Source: Pagrus major (taxonomy: Eukaryota > Chordata > Actinopteri > Spariformes > Sparidae). Taken from it: a stretch of DNA of 64,000 nt. Both the position numbers and the translations under genes were made by a program. A model generated the notes under the pieces. That model saw nothing but the letters and a program-made list of their open reading frames with translations. It searched no databases and was not told the origin of the DNA. Below, piece by piece: positions 15,701 to 27,616 of the stretch. Position 1 is the stretch's first letter. Every line of letters begins with the position of its first letter. The stretch is from NCBI RefSeq assembly GCF_040436345.1, contig NC_133215.1, positions 25,583,806 to 25,647,805 on the forward strand. The letters run 5' to 3'.

Positions 15701-16160
15701 GTCTCGGCATCTTTCAGGTTGACGTTATGGATGGTCACATGCAGCATTCTTCGTTTGGTATCATCACAAATATAATATTTCTCTCTTTGTGCGCTCCCTT
15801 TTTTCCCAGCAGCAGTTTCAATGACAATCTTCTTATTACCAAAAATACCTTTATAGAAATATTTAGGATATGTTTCATATCCAGAGTCATATGGGCAGGA
15901 GATCTCAGCCAGTCCTCCCTCCTGGGCTGAAACATGAATCTTTGATGGTTGGCATCTGACTGCTTCCAGAGAAAAATAAACACAGGAGATTCTTATTATT
16001 ATTTAGTTTTTTGCTTAAATTATCTGCAAAATGGCTCCAAAATCAGTATTCCCAAAAGTGTAATAAAAAATATCAACAGTGTAATTTTAAACTTGCCACT
16101 GGAAGGTAGTCAGTACTCACCAGAAGACAGCCAGATGACAAGAAGGAGCGTTTTCCTCAT
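12757..16160 (-). CDS. CD300/pIgR-like Ig receptor E, ITIM/ITSM tail
   Basis: Predicted type I receptor, 336 aa, seven coding exons: 16160-16121 (signal MRKTLLLVIWLSS), 15959-15633 (Ig), 15531-15430 and 15307-15257 (Thr/Pro-rich stalk), 13492-13352 (transmembrane), 13188-13148, 13065-12757 (tail). The Ig domain (about 14-122) has AEISCPYD and DAETYWCLI. Where relatives read KYFCKG, this one reads KYFYKG, so the family's extra disulfide has lost one cysteine; an unusual cysteine sits at YYICDD. The membrane segment is about residues 185-207, without acidic or basic residues. The tail holds TTYATV (ITSM form), LLYSTV (ITIM) and ELYATV (near-ITIM). The tail organisation resembles F and D, suggesting inhibitory or switch signalling. 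Intron 4 carries a 1.2-kb TTAA-ended element. Confidence 0.87.
13748..14992. mobile_element. TTAA-ended inverted-repeat element, 1.2 kb
   Basis: Left end TTAAAGCTGCTACAAGAAAC and right end (complement) TTAAAGCACCTGCAAGGAAC. Inside both ends is the shared stretch TTGATTCTGGCGGCCCCTGT. Both ends carry TTAA, as for piggyBac-type insertion. No transposase recognised inside. Lies in intron 4 of receptor E. Confidence 0.78.
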
Positions 16161-16545
16161 CGTGATCTTTGTTAAATGATCTCTCCCCTTTAGTTTCCTT
16201 AGCGTCTAATAGTTTCTATGCCCAACTGACAGTGAGTCTGAAAACAATCTAGGCTTTTCATCCTTGTCAAGAGACACTGGCAGAGTAACACGATGGTCCA
16301 AGAAGTCTTGAGGTTTGTCACAAAGCGTGAGAAAGTTAAGTTGGACCAACGACTGTGAAGTTTGCCCTTGTAGCTTCTTCCTCTGATCATATCACTTTTT
16401 TCAGTTTCCATCTCATTCGTGTGTGTGCGTGTGTTGGTTTCCACCTATTTATTGTGGGTGGAGGGTGTGACACATTCAGCTTCTTCAACATAGTCAAGAA
16501 TAAACAAAAGCACAGACAAAATAATGATTGATTTTCCAAAGTAAT

Positions 16546-16551
16546 TTTATT
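16546..16551 (-). promoter_or_regulatory. Poly(A) signal of receptor gene D
   Basis: AATAAA on the minus strand, 200 bases past the gene D stop codon. Confidence 0.55.
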
Positions 16552-16750
16552 CAGTTAAAAGTTCAAATCTCCTGAACATAATGTATAACTTTTATCTTAA
16601 TAATTGTAAAAAAATATATATATATTCAGAATTATTCAATTATTGATCCACATCAACCTGTGAATTTAGCCTCCCAACAGGAATAACAACACAAACTCGT
16701 AGAGCAGAGGAAGATACTGCACCAAACAGTGAAGATGATCAGCACTGTCC

Positions 16751-19486
16751 TTAGACATTGCAGTACACTGTTGATTCATCTGTTGATATGTTATTAATGG
16801 TGGAGTACGTAACCACAGCCGGGCGGGGTGTGACACTGCTGCAGTGTTTGTTGAAGCTAACAGTGGAGTAGACGAGGCCGTCTGGTTGCATCTGAGACTC
16901 CAATGACACGTTGACGTTGGAGTAAATATTGTCGTCGTGACCTTTGCTGGTAAGTTGATGCCGAACGGACGACGAGCTCAAGATGCTGTTAGTCCTGCCA
17001 CCTGTCTCTTGATCCTCAGTGGCAGTTGAGGAGGAAGTAGTGATGTGGTTTGCATCTTGTTTCTGACAGAGTGGTGTTGCATAGACTGTGTCTTGGACTT
17101 TTCCTATATGGAGAGTGATGACAGGTTGACACAGTTAAAGCCTGAGAAGAGCAACAGAGGGAGAACTCTCTCAGGACACACAGACATTCAATAGTGGTCT
17201 GAGTACACAACCGACTGAAATAACAATAGTGAAAATGACAAAATGGTAAATCAGGTCCTCTTGGTGCTGGTTGAGTACACATTAGCTACCACATTGTACT
17301 TTTAAAGGTGTTATAAATACCATTCAGTCATTAAATGTGGCAAATCTCCCTGTCACTACTTGATGTGAGCGGCACATAGTACGTCCACCATCTTGGACAG
17401 TTACACCGCTGTTGTTCTCATCAGCTGCCCACTCAAATGGTTGCCAGTTGTAGCTAACATTGCTAAATGTTAACGTCGCTAACACTAACGTCGCTAACAC
17501 TAACGTCGCTAACACTAACGTCGCTAACGTTAGTTTATGTTGCTAACACTAGCTATCTTACATTAGGACAGTACAGTTTGCGCATACTGCAGAAATCAAC
17601 CATTTTAAGTTTTGTTTTGCTTTTTTTCCCCACAAACTGCCAACTACCCAAGACACTTGATGGCTGACGAAACACACATACCACGTGATACCAACGGTGT
17701 TATACTGCTGGCTCACAAACCAACCATCAGAATTGTTACACAGAGATAAACAAAACAATCATTTTGGACCCGACAAACATTTTAAAACTAGTGATTAACC
17801 TGAAAAACAATCATAATATTGTTTTTAAGGAAAAGAGATTCTTTTGATTTGGTTGCTAACTGACTGGAAATATGCACGCTATGGTTTCAAGCTAGGTGCC
17901 AGTGTTTCTAGGCAGTTGCATGGATGTACTAAGAGAGCTGGATACAGTGCCACCACCCAGCCCTGCTGTCATTTGTCCTTTGTCACGGCAGGTATTCTTC
18001 TGGTATAAATCTTCTGTTGATAGTTTAAGTTGTGTTTAGTTGTAATGTTGTCAACCTAAATTCTTACATATTGCACCTTTAAGATAAATCAGGGTGTTTT
18101 CTACTATAAGAGTTTCAAACTGCTGTCAGATTCTTAAAAAATATAACTGTTGTTTTCATACCAGAAGATGCGCTGACGTTTCTGCTTCGATGTCTGAAGA
18201 ATATTACAAGGACGATCACCAGAGCCAGCAGAACCACCCCGAGACCTGCTCCGATGTACACCAGCTTCTCTGAAAAGTGGACAATATGTCTCAGTGATGA
18301 GGTATCACTCAGGACTTTGTCTCTCACATACACTGTATGTATCTACACACATGCTTACTAGAGGATGATGCTTTTGGATTAACTTCCTCATTTGAATTTG
18401 ATTGTGGTGTATCACTGAGGTCATTTTCAGGCTCCTTTTTGTTTCCTGACAGAAACAAGAGAGAGAATAGATAGATATATGTTAATTCAGTTCCTTGTTT
18501 CTCACTCACAGTGTTTCTGCTGTGTTGGTGTCTCTTTTCTTTCCTGTGATGTCTGACTGTTGTGAAAAAGAGAAGACCAGTTTGAGACAAAAAGTGTTGT
18601 GAAATATTGGTGGAAATGGAACAAAGGTCTGTATTTTGTATATGATGATGAATAAAAGTTAATCATACAGAATCATCTCACCTTCTCTGACTGTGAGGAT
18701 GACTTCCTGGTATGTGTCCAAACCAAATCTGTCTATTCCACACCAGTACCTTCCTGAGTCCGCCTCTGTCAGGTGAGAGATGGTCACGTCGAATGTGTTT
18801 CCTTCATCGCTAATTTTGTATCTCCCATTTGAGTCTTTCTTCTCTTTTCTGCTACTTATCAGGATGTCTTCATTTCTACACTTTCCCTTGCAGAAATATT
18901 TGACGTTGGAAAATGCGTTGGCGTGTGTGCATTTTATTTTGACCGTCTCTCCCAGCACTCCTGTTACTGACAGAGCTTCAGTCTCTCTTAACCCTGCACA
19001 AGACACAGACAGCAACAAAGGTCAGATCTTTATCTGGTCGGTAGTTCCTCTTTATGACTTATTAGACTTTTGCTTTCTTGCCTCAGACATACTGTAGGTT
19101 GCATTAGTGTAGGCAGTTCATATTGATTTTCAGTGTTTCATTTAAATAACTTTAAGTCTAAAGAGGGAAAACTCTGCAGTATTTCACAAGGAATAAAAAC
19201 AGATATTAGAAAAGTCTGAAAAAATAACCCAGCTCACTCAAACTGTTTCAGAAATCAACAAGTTTACGGTCAACGCTCAAAAACAATGGCAAGACAGCAG
19301 GAAATACAGGAGTCAGGAGGAGCTGTTGGGCCCTCTGACAAAATCAGGAAGGGCAAATAAAAAAAATAAAAAAAACACATCCACCTGAGAAAACTCAAAA
19401 CCACAAAGAGACAGAGGGACAAAATAATTCATTTCAATAAACTTACCTCCCAGAAGACCGAGCAACATGAGGAAAATGGTCTCCAT
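16751..19486 (-). CDS. CD300/pIgR-like Ig receptor D, ITIM-rich tail
   Basis: Predicted type I receptor, 299 aa, five coding exons: 19486-19447 (signal METIFLMLLGLLG), 18993-18682 (Ig), 18445-18359 (stalk), 18269-18162 (transmembrane), 17103-16751 (tail). The Ig domain (about 14-117) has VKIKC, the full KYFCKGKC motif and EADSGRYWCGID. The stalk is acidic/polar, not mucin-like. The membrane segment is about 150-172, uncharged, then RHRS. The single tail exon carries five tyrosines: VYATP, IYSNV, LVYSTV (ITIM), VTYSTI (ITIM) and TVYCNV (ITSM form). This is the richest inhibitory tail of the cluster and predicts phosphatase recruitment (inference). All introns are phase 1. The last intron holds a repeat with a 15-bp minisatellite. 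Confidence 0.9.
17300..18083. mobile_element. TTAA-type repeat in gene D last intron
   Basis: Left part begins ttttaaaggtgttataaat and the right end is ttacatattgcacctttaag, matching the family whose intact copy is at 33816-34019. Internal sequence includes the tandem repeat at 17471-17530. Left boundary is approximate. Confidence 0.5.
17471..17530. repeat. 15-bp minisatellite, four copies
   Basis: The unit taacgtcgctaacac starts at 17471, 17486, 17501 and 17516, with further gctaac-type sequence on both sides. Confidence 0.85.
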
Positions 19487-20809
19487 GCTGCTCAAACGAT
19501 TTGTACGTCTTTGTCCTTTTCAGTCGCTTTTTCTTTCCTCACCCTGATTTTGAGTCTTTGTAATTCTCTCCAAATGAACAAAATTGTGCACTTGTCATAG
19601 GTTCCTCTTTGTTGTTGCACTTCCTATTTTTAGCCAGCTTCCTCTGTCAGAAATCTCCTTTTACAAAACCACTTAAGGCCAGACATCACAGGCAAAAACA
19701 CCTTCTTTTTGAGATTTTGGGCTATTTGGCTTCCATAACATGTCTTCTTTCAAACGTGTGGATAGAAAACATCCAAAATATAAAATAGGCTGTTTGTTTT
19801 ATTTCAGATTGCTGTTATAGAAATGCGCAAATTATCACATTTTTTATTTCATAATGCCTAATTTGCATATTTAAACATAAAATATCAGAAAAGTTGAAAT
19901 TCTGAATATAACTGCCTAATGTAAGTAATCTGTTGAAGTTTTATTGTGTGATGTTCACCCTATTCATCTGTATTGTCTCATTATTTTCTAACAACAACAG
20001 CACCTTACAATACATATCTTTAAAGGCAGTTTCCTCAATTTTTTTTTTCAAGAAATCTCCACTTCATTAGCACTTATACACCAAACTGTCCAGTTTCACT
20101 GCTGTCGATGTTCCAAAGGGGTTTGCTCATATATCATTCAAAGATTCATATAACATTTTCTTTTTGTATTACTGTTGACAGTATTTTCTGATTTATGGGT
20201 TAATAAAAAGAGATATCAGGTAGAAATCTGAAAAAAACCTTCAACTCTGATATGTCAACAAAATAAAACATCTGCATATATAAAGGCCCAATTTGTAAGA
20301 TAGATGATTGTTGATTGTTGTTGGTGCTAACTACAACAAAACTCATGACATCATAACAATGTTGTATGTTGAAGCAAGCATGTAAGTAAAGCTGTGATCC
20401 TACCCTCTCACTGAAGTTACATAGTGCAGAAACAAGTGATGGGAGGGCGGAGTGGCTGAGACAGAGACACCATTCACCCTGTTACAAGACACTGTACCAT
20501 CAACATGTGCAGAATGAGTGTTTATGATCAGCAAGTCCAGGACACACTCTGATATTACCACTTGGTTTATTTTCATGAGAAACATGATTCTTGGTGGATA
20601 CTTCTTCTGTACCTCTTTGGACAACACAAACAAAACACAGTAAAAAGTAACACTATAGCTACTTGACCGACTGAAGATCTTGGATCGTTTACTTTTACAC
20701 TGACAAACATCCTTTCACCTCTTTCTTTAATTATTACATAGTAAAGTTTATTTAACACTGGGTCTTATTGCTGCAGTTATATTCATCATTCCTGTCAATA
20801 ATAAACAGG
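19487..20809. other. Intergenic between receptors D and C
   Basis: No exon seen. About 20282-20700 is a copy of a dispersed repeat also found at 32419-32757 and, inverted, at about 61795-62046 (shared text: gagacaccattcaccct, then cactgtaccatcaa). Confidence 0.5.
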
Positions 20810-20815
20810 TTTATT
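20810..20815 (-). promoter_or_regulatory. Candidate poly(A) signal of receptor gene C
   Basis: AATAAA on the minus strand, about 115 bases past the gene C stop codon. Confidence 0.5.
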
Positions 20816-20927
20816 GATGAGATGTGGGAAAACGGCAAAAAGTTCTGACTCTCCGTCAGGCTCTGTTGATTAGAATAAGTAAAAGAATTAATGGTCAAAG
20901 CTTCAAAAATAAGATCCAAGCTAACCT

Positions 20928-23900
20928 TTAACAGTATGAACACCTAATCTGCTCTTTGACCCCCAGAGGTCCATCTTTAGGCCGGCCGTCTCCATGCAGG
21001 CTGTGATAGACGTGATCCTCTGTCCGGCTGAGATCCAACTGTTGGTACTGGCACAAGTGCCCCGATACATCCACATCAACGTAATCACTGAGGCCGAGGG
21101 AGACAGCGGACTCCCGATTCTTTAATGTGAAGTGGGAGCAGAGGTCAGGTGGTGGAGGCGGTGAACCTGACAGATAAGGGCAGTCTGGAGCCGAGCAGCT
21201 GCAGCACAGCTCAGGTTCAGTTGTTACACCAGGCACCATCGTCTCGTAGTCAGAGGACATCTGTGGGATGAACACAAACCTGCTGACTTTCAACTGCCTC
21301 TTGAATGAGAGTTCATATTATTCTCTGTGTATATACTGAATGGGTCTCATTCATGAAACGTTAGTAAATTTGTGCGTAGATTTGCACATAAAAGCCTACG
21401 CTACTAAAAACCTACTCCGGATTCATGACAGGGACAGGCAAAGCGAAGGCCTGGAGGGAGGTGACAGATGCCGTCAATATTGTCTCTGTAGTCCAAAGAA
21501 CCATGTCCGAGGTGAAGCGTAAATGGGTTGACATGAAACTGGAGGCAAAGAAACGCATAACCTCACACAAAAGAAATATATCAGCCACAGGAGGAGGAGG
21601 CTCACAGTCGCAGCTATCACCTGCAGACGAGCGCATCGCGGGGATAACTGGGGAGACGTCTCTGTCAGGAATTATACCTGGCGGAGACAGCGACATGCCT
21701 CCACTGGAGCCTATATTTTTATTATCATCATTCAACATGTAGAAAGAACGTGTAATCTATTGAGTCGATTTACATAGATAATTCACAATCATGAACCTAA
21801 TCTGGATCTTAAACCTGCCAATTGCCAACTACTTTAACTAAATGTGTTATATTTTTATCATATGTTTAGGCTATATCACGTGTTTCAAAGGCATCTGCGT
21901 ATTGTGTACATAACAGAGCGCAATATGAATTTAAATTGTAATTTCCAATAGTGACAAGCATTATTTATGTGCATTCTTAAATTTACACAAGCACTACGCG
22001 TGGTCAGCAGCATGTGTAGATTTTGTTAGTAGCTACGAAAAGATCGGAGCTACTAAAATATTGATGAATGCGAGATGCACGTAAATTTCCGTCTGCGAAC
22101 AGTTTACACACAAATTCGTTCTGCTCACGTTTCATGAATGAGACCCAATGTTACTATACTGTGTACTGTACTATGTTATACTGCGGTGCTTACTGGACAA
22201 GGTGCTTTATTTCCAGTAGGCAAACAACAGCCATGCTAGCAGCTCAGTGAGGCTGCATTTACAGACACAGTGCTGCTTTGAGCCAAATGCAAACATGCTG
22301 AGGCTCAAAAAGTATAATGTTTACCATGTTGTTGACCATCTTACTTTGGTGTGTTAGCATGTGAAAATCTGGATTTATAGGTTGGTTCTGCGTTAAAGGA
22401 AAAGTTCACCCAAAAATTTTAATTCAGTCAGTATCTACTCACCCCGATGCCAATGCAAAGTCAGGTGAAGTTTTGTAGTCCACAAAACATTTCTGGGGAG
22501 TTGAAGCAAAACAGTGTAGCAGCATTCTCCTAAACAATAGCCATAGATGGGGACTAAAGCTTACCCTTTGTAATCCAAGTCTCTGGAAGCCCGAGATCCC
22601 GAATTGATTTGAAAAGACGTTATTTATACCATTTTTAAGCAAAAAATCATCACTGTAGCTGCTGAGCTAAAAGCAATAGCATGCCCAAGCTTGACTGCAC
22701 ATTTTCAAATCAGTTTTGGATTCTTTGGATTCTATTTTAAAACAAGTCCCCATCTACTTCAGTTGTTTGGGACAATGCAGCGATGCAGTTTTTATGTTTT
22801 CTTTGCGTCAGTAATGTTTTGTAGACTACAAAACCTCACGTGCCTTTCCATTGACATGAGGGTGACTGGATGATGACTGAATTTTCATTTTGGGGTGAAG
22901 TTTTTTGCTTTAAGGAGCTGCCGGATACCTACAGGGGCTATGTACAGGCTCCAAAGTTACTCCGTAGGTTACAATGAAGATGACATGCACGTCTTTAACA
23001 ATGTACACTTCCATTGACGCCTTACATTTAGACAATGACAATTTTACAATTAGCACCAAACACCAAGTACAGCTGAGGCTAGCTGATGATCAACACACTT
23101 ATTAAGGCTAATTCCAATACATCCACTACTTGCTGAGATATTTCAGTCTGGACAAAAGTGGCAGACCGACCTGTACTGCTAAATGTGTCTGACATGGACC
23201 AACCTCTCTATTCTGGCGTGGTGGGCCTGATCTTTGGTGTTTAATAGCCATCAGAAGACAAAGCGTGAACAGTAACACACCCAGTATCGCTGCCACACAC
23301 ATTACTGCGGTCAGGTACAGCGGCAGGTGGAGCTCTGCAGAACAGAAAAACAACTGAAGTTTACAGGTAGAAGATCCACTCACACACATACAATTATGAA
23401 CTTTATGGGTACAGATGGACACACACACATATCACTCACTGTCCATTATAAGGTCCGTTGGAGAGATGGGTGATTCAGTTGCTGGAAAGTGTGAATACAA
23501 CAAAATGTTTATACACAAAAATGAAATAAACAAATACACAGCTGCCCAATGATTAGTTAGATCTTGCTCACTGTAACGTGCAAGGTTTTCTGACGGGCTT
23601 GCTGTTGTCAAAGGACAGGAAAAAGAATAGTAGTTACACAGATTGTTTATAGAGAATAGAAACTTCAGAAAAGAGGAACATGAATGAGAAAGGTAACTCT
23701 ACCTAGTTCTCATTTAGAGTTTCAGCAGCCTGACATTTTTGGATCGAAATCTCCAGGTGGACACAAACTGTACGCTCTATCTTGTACTACCCAGGGTTGT
23801 AGGACTGCAGGGAACTGGGCCTTCATGTGAGGAGGGCCCACAAAGTTAAAAGAATGAATGTGAGGAGGATCAGGATACAGGGTCCAGAATTTTGTGCCTC

Positions 23901-24916
23901 ACCCCTGAAGCTACCTATTTAACTTAAGCTGTGAGCCAACTAGAAACCAGATTTTACTGTATGCATATGTATGAAATGTGCATAACGAACAGTTAAATAG
24001 TGATCCTGGCGTACTGTACCTGGGACAACATTCAGTTCTATGGCACTGATATCATCGGACTGGTTGATGATGTCCACCCCGCACCAGTACTTCCCGCGGT
24101 CCTCTAAGCTGAGTTTCTTCACCCTGACAATGAAGTACGCTCCGGTGGTGTTGTCGTAAAGTGAGAACCGTCCGTCTTCCACCCACTTGTCATGTAGATT
24201 TGTCCGTATCAGTTGATGGGAGGACACATTGTCATCATCGTGGCAGAAGTTCTTAGCATTCGTCTGAAGGCCGTCTGAATATTCACACCTGAAATCAAAT
24301 CTCTGACCTTCCACTCCGGTAACTCTGGTTGTTTTGATACTGATCAGAGCTGCCAGTCAGAATAAGCTGTGTTAGTCGTGTTATCATGTAATCATGTGTG
24401 TTAAAGGTGCACTATGTAGTTTTGGGGAAGACATTTTAAATCAGAAGAGAAAGATCTTCAGTGACTGATTTCTTATGTCTGACTAAATAAACAAACTCTT
24501 AATTCTCATGACTGAACAAAATGAATAAACAAAAAAGGACAAAAGGATAACTAGATTTTTATACTGTTTTACTTTGTTTATATCTGGCAGACCCTGCCAC
24601 CTTTCTAGCTTCAAACAGTGTTCTGGGACCTTATTTTCCTCTGAGAATAGCTTGTTTATTCAGTTATGGAAAAGATAAATATTTCTGAGTTTGAATTATT
24701 ACCTCATTAATATTGTCAATATAAAAATTCTGAGTATACATTTTTTTCTCCAAAACTACTTTGTGCCCTTTTAACACAAACAGATTTTTAACTCAGCTTA
24801 AGTCTTTAACATCAGCTTTAAAAGTCTTAATGCATAGCACGCAGCCCACCTTGGATTTGTAGTATCGTAATAATGAAGGTTATAGTTGTTCTCCATGAGA
24901 TCGATGACGCTTCCAT
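20928..24916 (-). CDS. CD300/pIgR-like Ig receptor C, YxxM/ITIM tail
   Basis: Predicted type I receptor, about 310 aa, six coding exons: 24916-24850 (signal MEASSISWRTTITFIITILQ), 24349-24020 (Ig), 23601-23572 and 23481-23440 (short stalk), 23334-23204 (transmembrane; alternative end 23171), 21260-20928 (tail). The Ig domain (about 23-132) has FDFRCEY and EDRGKYWCGVD. In place of KYFCKGxC it reads KNFCHDDDN, so the usual partner cysteine is absent. The membrane segment is about residues 160-183. The tail has SDYETM (a YxxM PI3K-type site), SDYVDV (ITIM form), QYQQL and VYHSL, so its signalling may differ from D, E and F. Two in-frame donors end the membrane exon, 33 bases apart. The last intron contains a PIF/Harbinger element and a MITE. 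Confidence 0.84.
21342..22146 (+). mobile_element. PIF/Harbinger element with Myb/SANT-like ORF
   Basis: Inverted ends gggtctcattcatgaaacgt and its exact complement, flanked by the 3-bp duplication aat (21339-21341 and 22147-22149), which fits PIF/Harbinger. The plus-strand open frame about 21425-21742 (AKAWREVTDAVN, then EVKRKWVDMKLEAKKR) looks like the Myb/SANT-like DNA-binding partner protein of Harbinger elements. No DDE transposase is present, so it is non-autonomous. Sits in the last intron of receptor C. Confidence 0.87.
22393..22913. mobile_element. TTAA-ended MITE, 'aagttcaccc' family
   Basis: Left TTAAAGGAAAAGTTCACCC; right end complement TTAAAGCAAAAAACTTCACC. The two halves are inverted relatives of each other (ttttgtagtccacaaaacat versus gttttgtagactacaaaac), so it could fold as a long hairpin. 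A broken copy lies at 30057-30518. Confidence 0.75.
24401..24773. mobile_element. TTAA-ended MITE, 'ctatgtagttttgg' family
   Basis: Left TTAAAGGTGCACTATGTAGT; right end complement TTAAAAGGGCACAAAGTAGT. Lies in intron 1 of receptor C. Other copies or fragments: 3095-3262, 4155-4235, about 30095-30365, 34989-35293, 41395-41745, 63062-63401. Confidence 0.8.
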
Positions 24917-27616
24917 CACTCCCAGTTACTATCAGTCCACACAACGCAAAGTGAAGCAGAAACCTGGACTAAAGGATTAAAGTGCCTGTGCGTTCAGTCA
25001 CACGTTTTCACGTCCGTGTGTTTGTACCTCTTCCTCTTTCATGTAAAAAACCATCCACACATTACACTAAACCTCTGAAAGTGAAATCAGGGCGCCTCAA
25101 AAAGTGACCTTTGTGTGACCAGATTTGAAACCAGCAAATGACAGATCCATCCTCTACTGTAATTGACTTAAATCATCACAGACTGCTAGGAATTGGGGTA
25201 AAACTTTTTTTTTTTTAATTGTCCAGATGAGCATTTTAGCACTGTGTCGGAAATAATCTCTGTCCATTCTAACACATACCGCTAGCTATAGAAAATACAA
25301 TGATTCATATACAAAATACAATGATGCTTCAAAATCTGATAAACGTGTGCATCCTTGTTTCTAAAAGCCCGTTTCTTTTAGAGTTTTCTAAAAGCTCAAT
25401 TTTCAGTGACTTGTAAGGCTGTTAATGTGTGTACAGAAGGCCAAAACGCAGGCAAAAAGTTTTGTTTTAAGAACTATCCGTATACGTATGGACAGGGCCT
25501 CAGTCTCTTTATAAATGACCTGCCTACAAGTGTCCCAGCTTCCAGCTTTACGCAGATGACACGGTCATATTTACATCAGCTAAGTCACTGATGTCCAACA
25601 GTGGCTGAAACACCATCACTGTCAGATACTCAAAAGATATATTCTAATTAGTATTGATAATTTCTGTTTTGTTTTTTTTCAAAATAATTTTCAAATGTAT
25701 CAACAGTCTAGCCCCAGAGCCTCTTTCCAGAAATATCCAAAGACAAGAGAGAAAATAGAAGTATGGTTAATGGTAACTGTCAAATAAAAACAGCGTAGAT
25801 CTTAATCAGCTTTCTCCATAAAAAGCTTTCAACTGTGCAACACGACTGAAATCAAACTACTTCCAGATATAAAATCTTTTAATTGCTGGCTAAAAGTCAA
25901 CTAAAGCTCTACCCAGAGCTTTAGTTTATTGTACTTTGATGTCAGTTATATGTGTATTGATGTGTTGCAATGTGTGGTTTCATGATACTGACCATTGAAA
26001 GCTGTATGTTTTAATTATGTTGTGCATGTAAAAGAGTTGAAAACTAAAGCTATAAACTCTCTGTGCAGCACATCATTTGCATATGTTAAACTGCATTGTC
26101 ACTATCAAATAAAATTCCAAATAAATACAAATATATATAATGTGAATGGTATCACTTGTAGTGACGAACCCACAGAGAATTATCACCAGACTCTGCAGTG
26201 TTTTAGCATCTTTTAGCTGATTGTTTTGGTTTAACTGCCAAAAACGTTACTGTTTTCACTCTCACCAGAGAATAAACCTACTGTATAACTGCCCAGCACT
26301 AATCAACAAACAGACACAATCAGGCGCTTGTTGTGGAAGTAGAGTCTTGAGCAGCCAAAGAGCCAGATATTTTTCTTACTAGTTGATCGTGATAATATTA
26401 AAACTTACATTCAACAGATGGACAGAGACACGAATCCAGCTGAATGCTAAAGTTGCTGTGTGATTGCTGGATGTACAAATATGTTGAATCTGTTGCCCTC
26501 AAGTGACCAAAAAGCAAAAATAAAAACAATGTTTACAAACCTTTCATGAATTATGATTTAGTAAAAATTAGCACTGTTATCCTTTGCCATCATCTATATC
26601 TTAACATACATTGTTAATAACATCTGATCTGTGTAACAACAACAGGCTGCAATATTTGCTTGTAATGGAAAATTATTTTCGAGACTGTGTTGCAGAGGTT
26701 TCTTTCTTTTGTGCATACAGGTAGACAAAATGACATTAATAATAGAAATAATAATAAACGGTATTAGCATCTTTAATGCATGAAATGTAGCTCAAAGTGC
26801 CATACCTTACATTACCAATGCAAGAACAGTGTGATGTTTGAAAGGGGCAACGTGTAAGAATTTTAGTTGAAAACATTACAATCAACAAAAACTGTCAACA
26901 GAATTAGAATAAATAACAATTTTGAAATTATGGTGTCAAAAATGATATTAATACAGCAGAAATGATACATTTTAAAATCTGCCTCTAGTCAAAAGAAAGT
27001 GTTTCTTCTTGTTTCTACAGCTGAACGTTTGAGCTGCACTGTGTAGAATGATGTATGTGCAGAGTTTGACACTAGAAGGCTGTTATCACATTCATCTGCT
27101 GAAAGTGTTATTTTCTCATCTGATTTCAGGAGGCGGGGCTACGAGCATGATTTGTGACACCACAAAAAGTTTGGTAGCCAATCCTGGTCCAATATTTTGC
27201 AAACACTAGTGTTCTGTGGAAACCTGAAGCCTCCAGTACACATGAGAATGGACTGGAGGACTGGAAGTAGGAGAGATCTTGTGTCCAGCACTTGTGTTCT
27301 TTGTACTTTTTCTGCAAAAACCATGTCAGACACACAGAAGGGATTTTTTATGTATGCCTGACTGCATGAGTGGAGGGGTCATTTTCAATATATGATCAAC
27401 TCTTATTATATTGTAATGTATACATCAAGCAAAACAAATATTCAGAACTATGTCAAATAACTCAGTGAAGCTAGCTTCTCTTTCACAGGCCTGTACCTGC
27501 TACACCCAGCAGTCTGTAAAGGAAGTACTTCACAGACAAATGTTGCTTATAATTGGAGAAGCAGAATAGGACATACAGTCCACAAAAACCCCATGAATCA
27601 CAGCTTTGAGAGTAGC
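24917..27616. other. Intergenic between receptors C and B
   Basis: No gene supported. Contains a degraded LINE (25440-25930) and a dispersed repeat at about 27120-27240 (gcatgatttgtgacaccaca) that recurs near 44935-45030. Remaining sequence is AT-rich with no exon seen on either strand. Confidence 0.5.
25440..25930 (+). mobile_element. Degraded LINE reverse-transcriptase fragment
   Basis: Translating the plus strand gives LSLFINDLPT and, after a frameshift, QLYADDTVIFTSA, the YADD catalytic box of non-LTR reverse transcriptase. Further on, SLAPEPLSRNIQ matches the C-terminal part of such proteins. Frameshifts and stops make it a dead fragment. The exact clade (L2/Rex-like) is not resolved. 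Confidence 0.75.

Noticed and set aside
15735-15983. Minus-strand frame of 82 codons over the receptor E Ig exon
   Set aside because: It is the wrong frame. The correct frame from the acceptor at 15959 gives AEISC...YWC and joins in phase with both neighbours.
24850-24900. Alternative ATG in receptor C exon 1 (MENNYNLHYYD...)
   Set aside because: That frame does not fit the phase-1 junction and is not a signal peptide; the other frame gives a hydrophobic leader.
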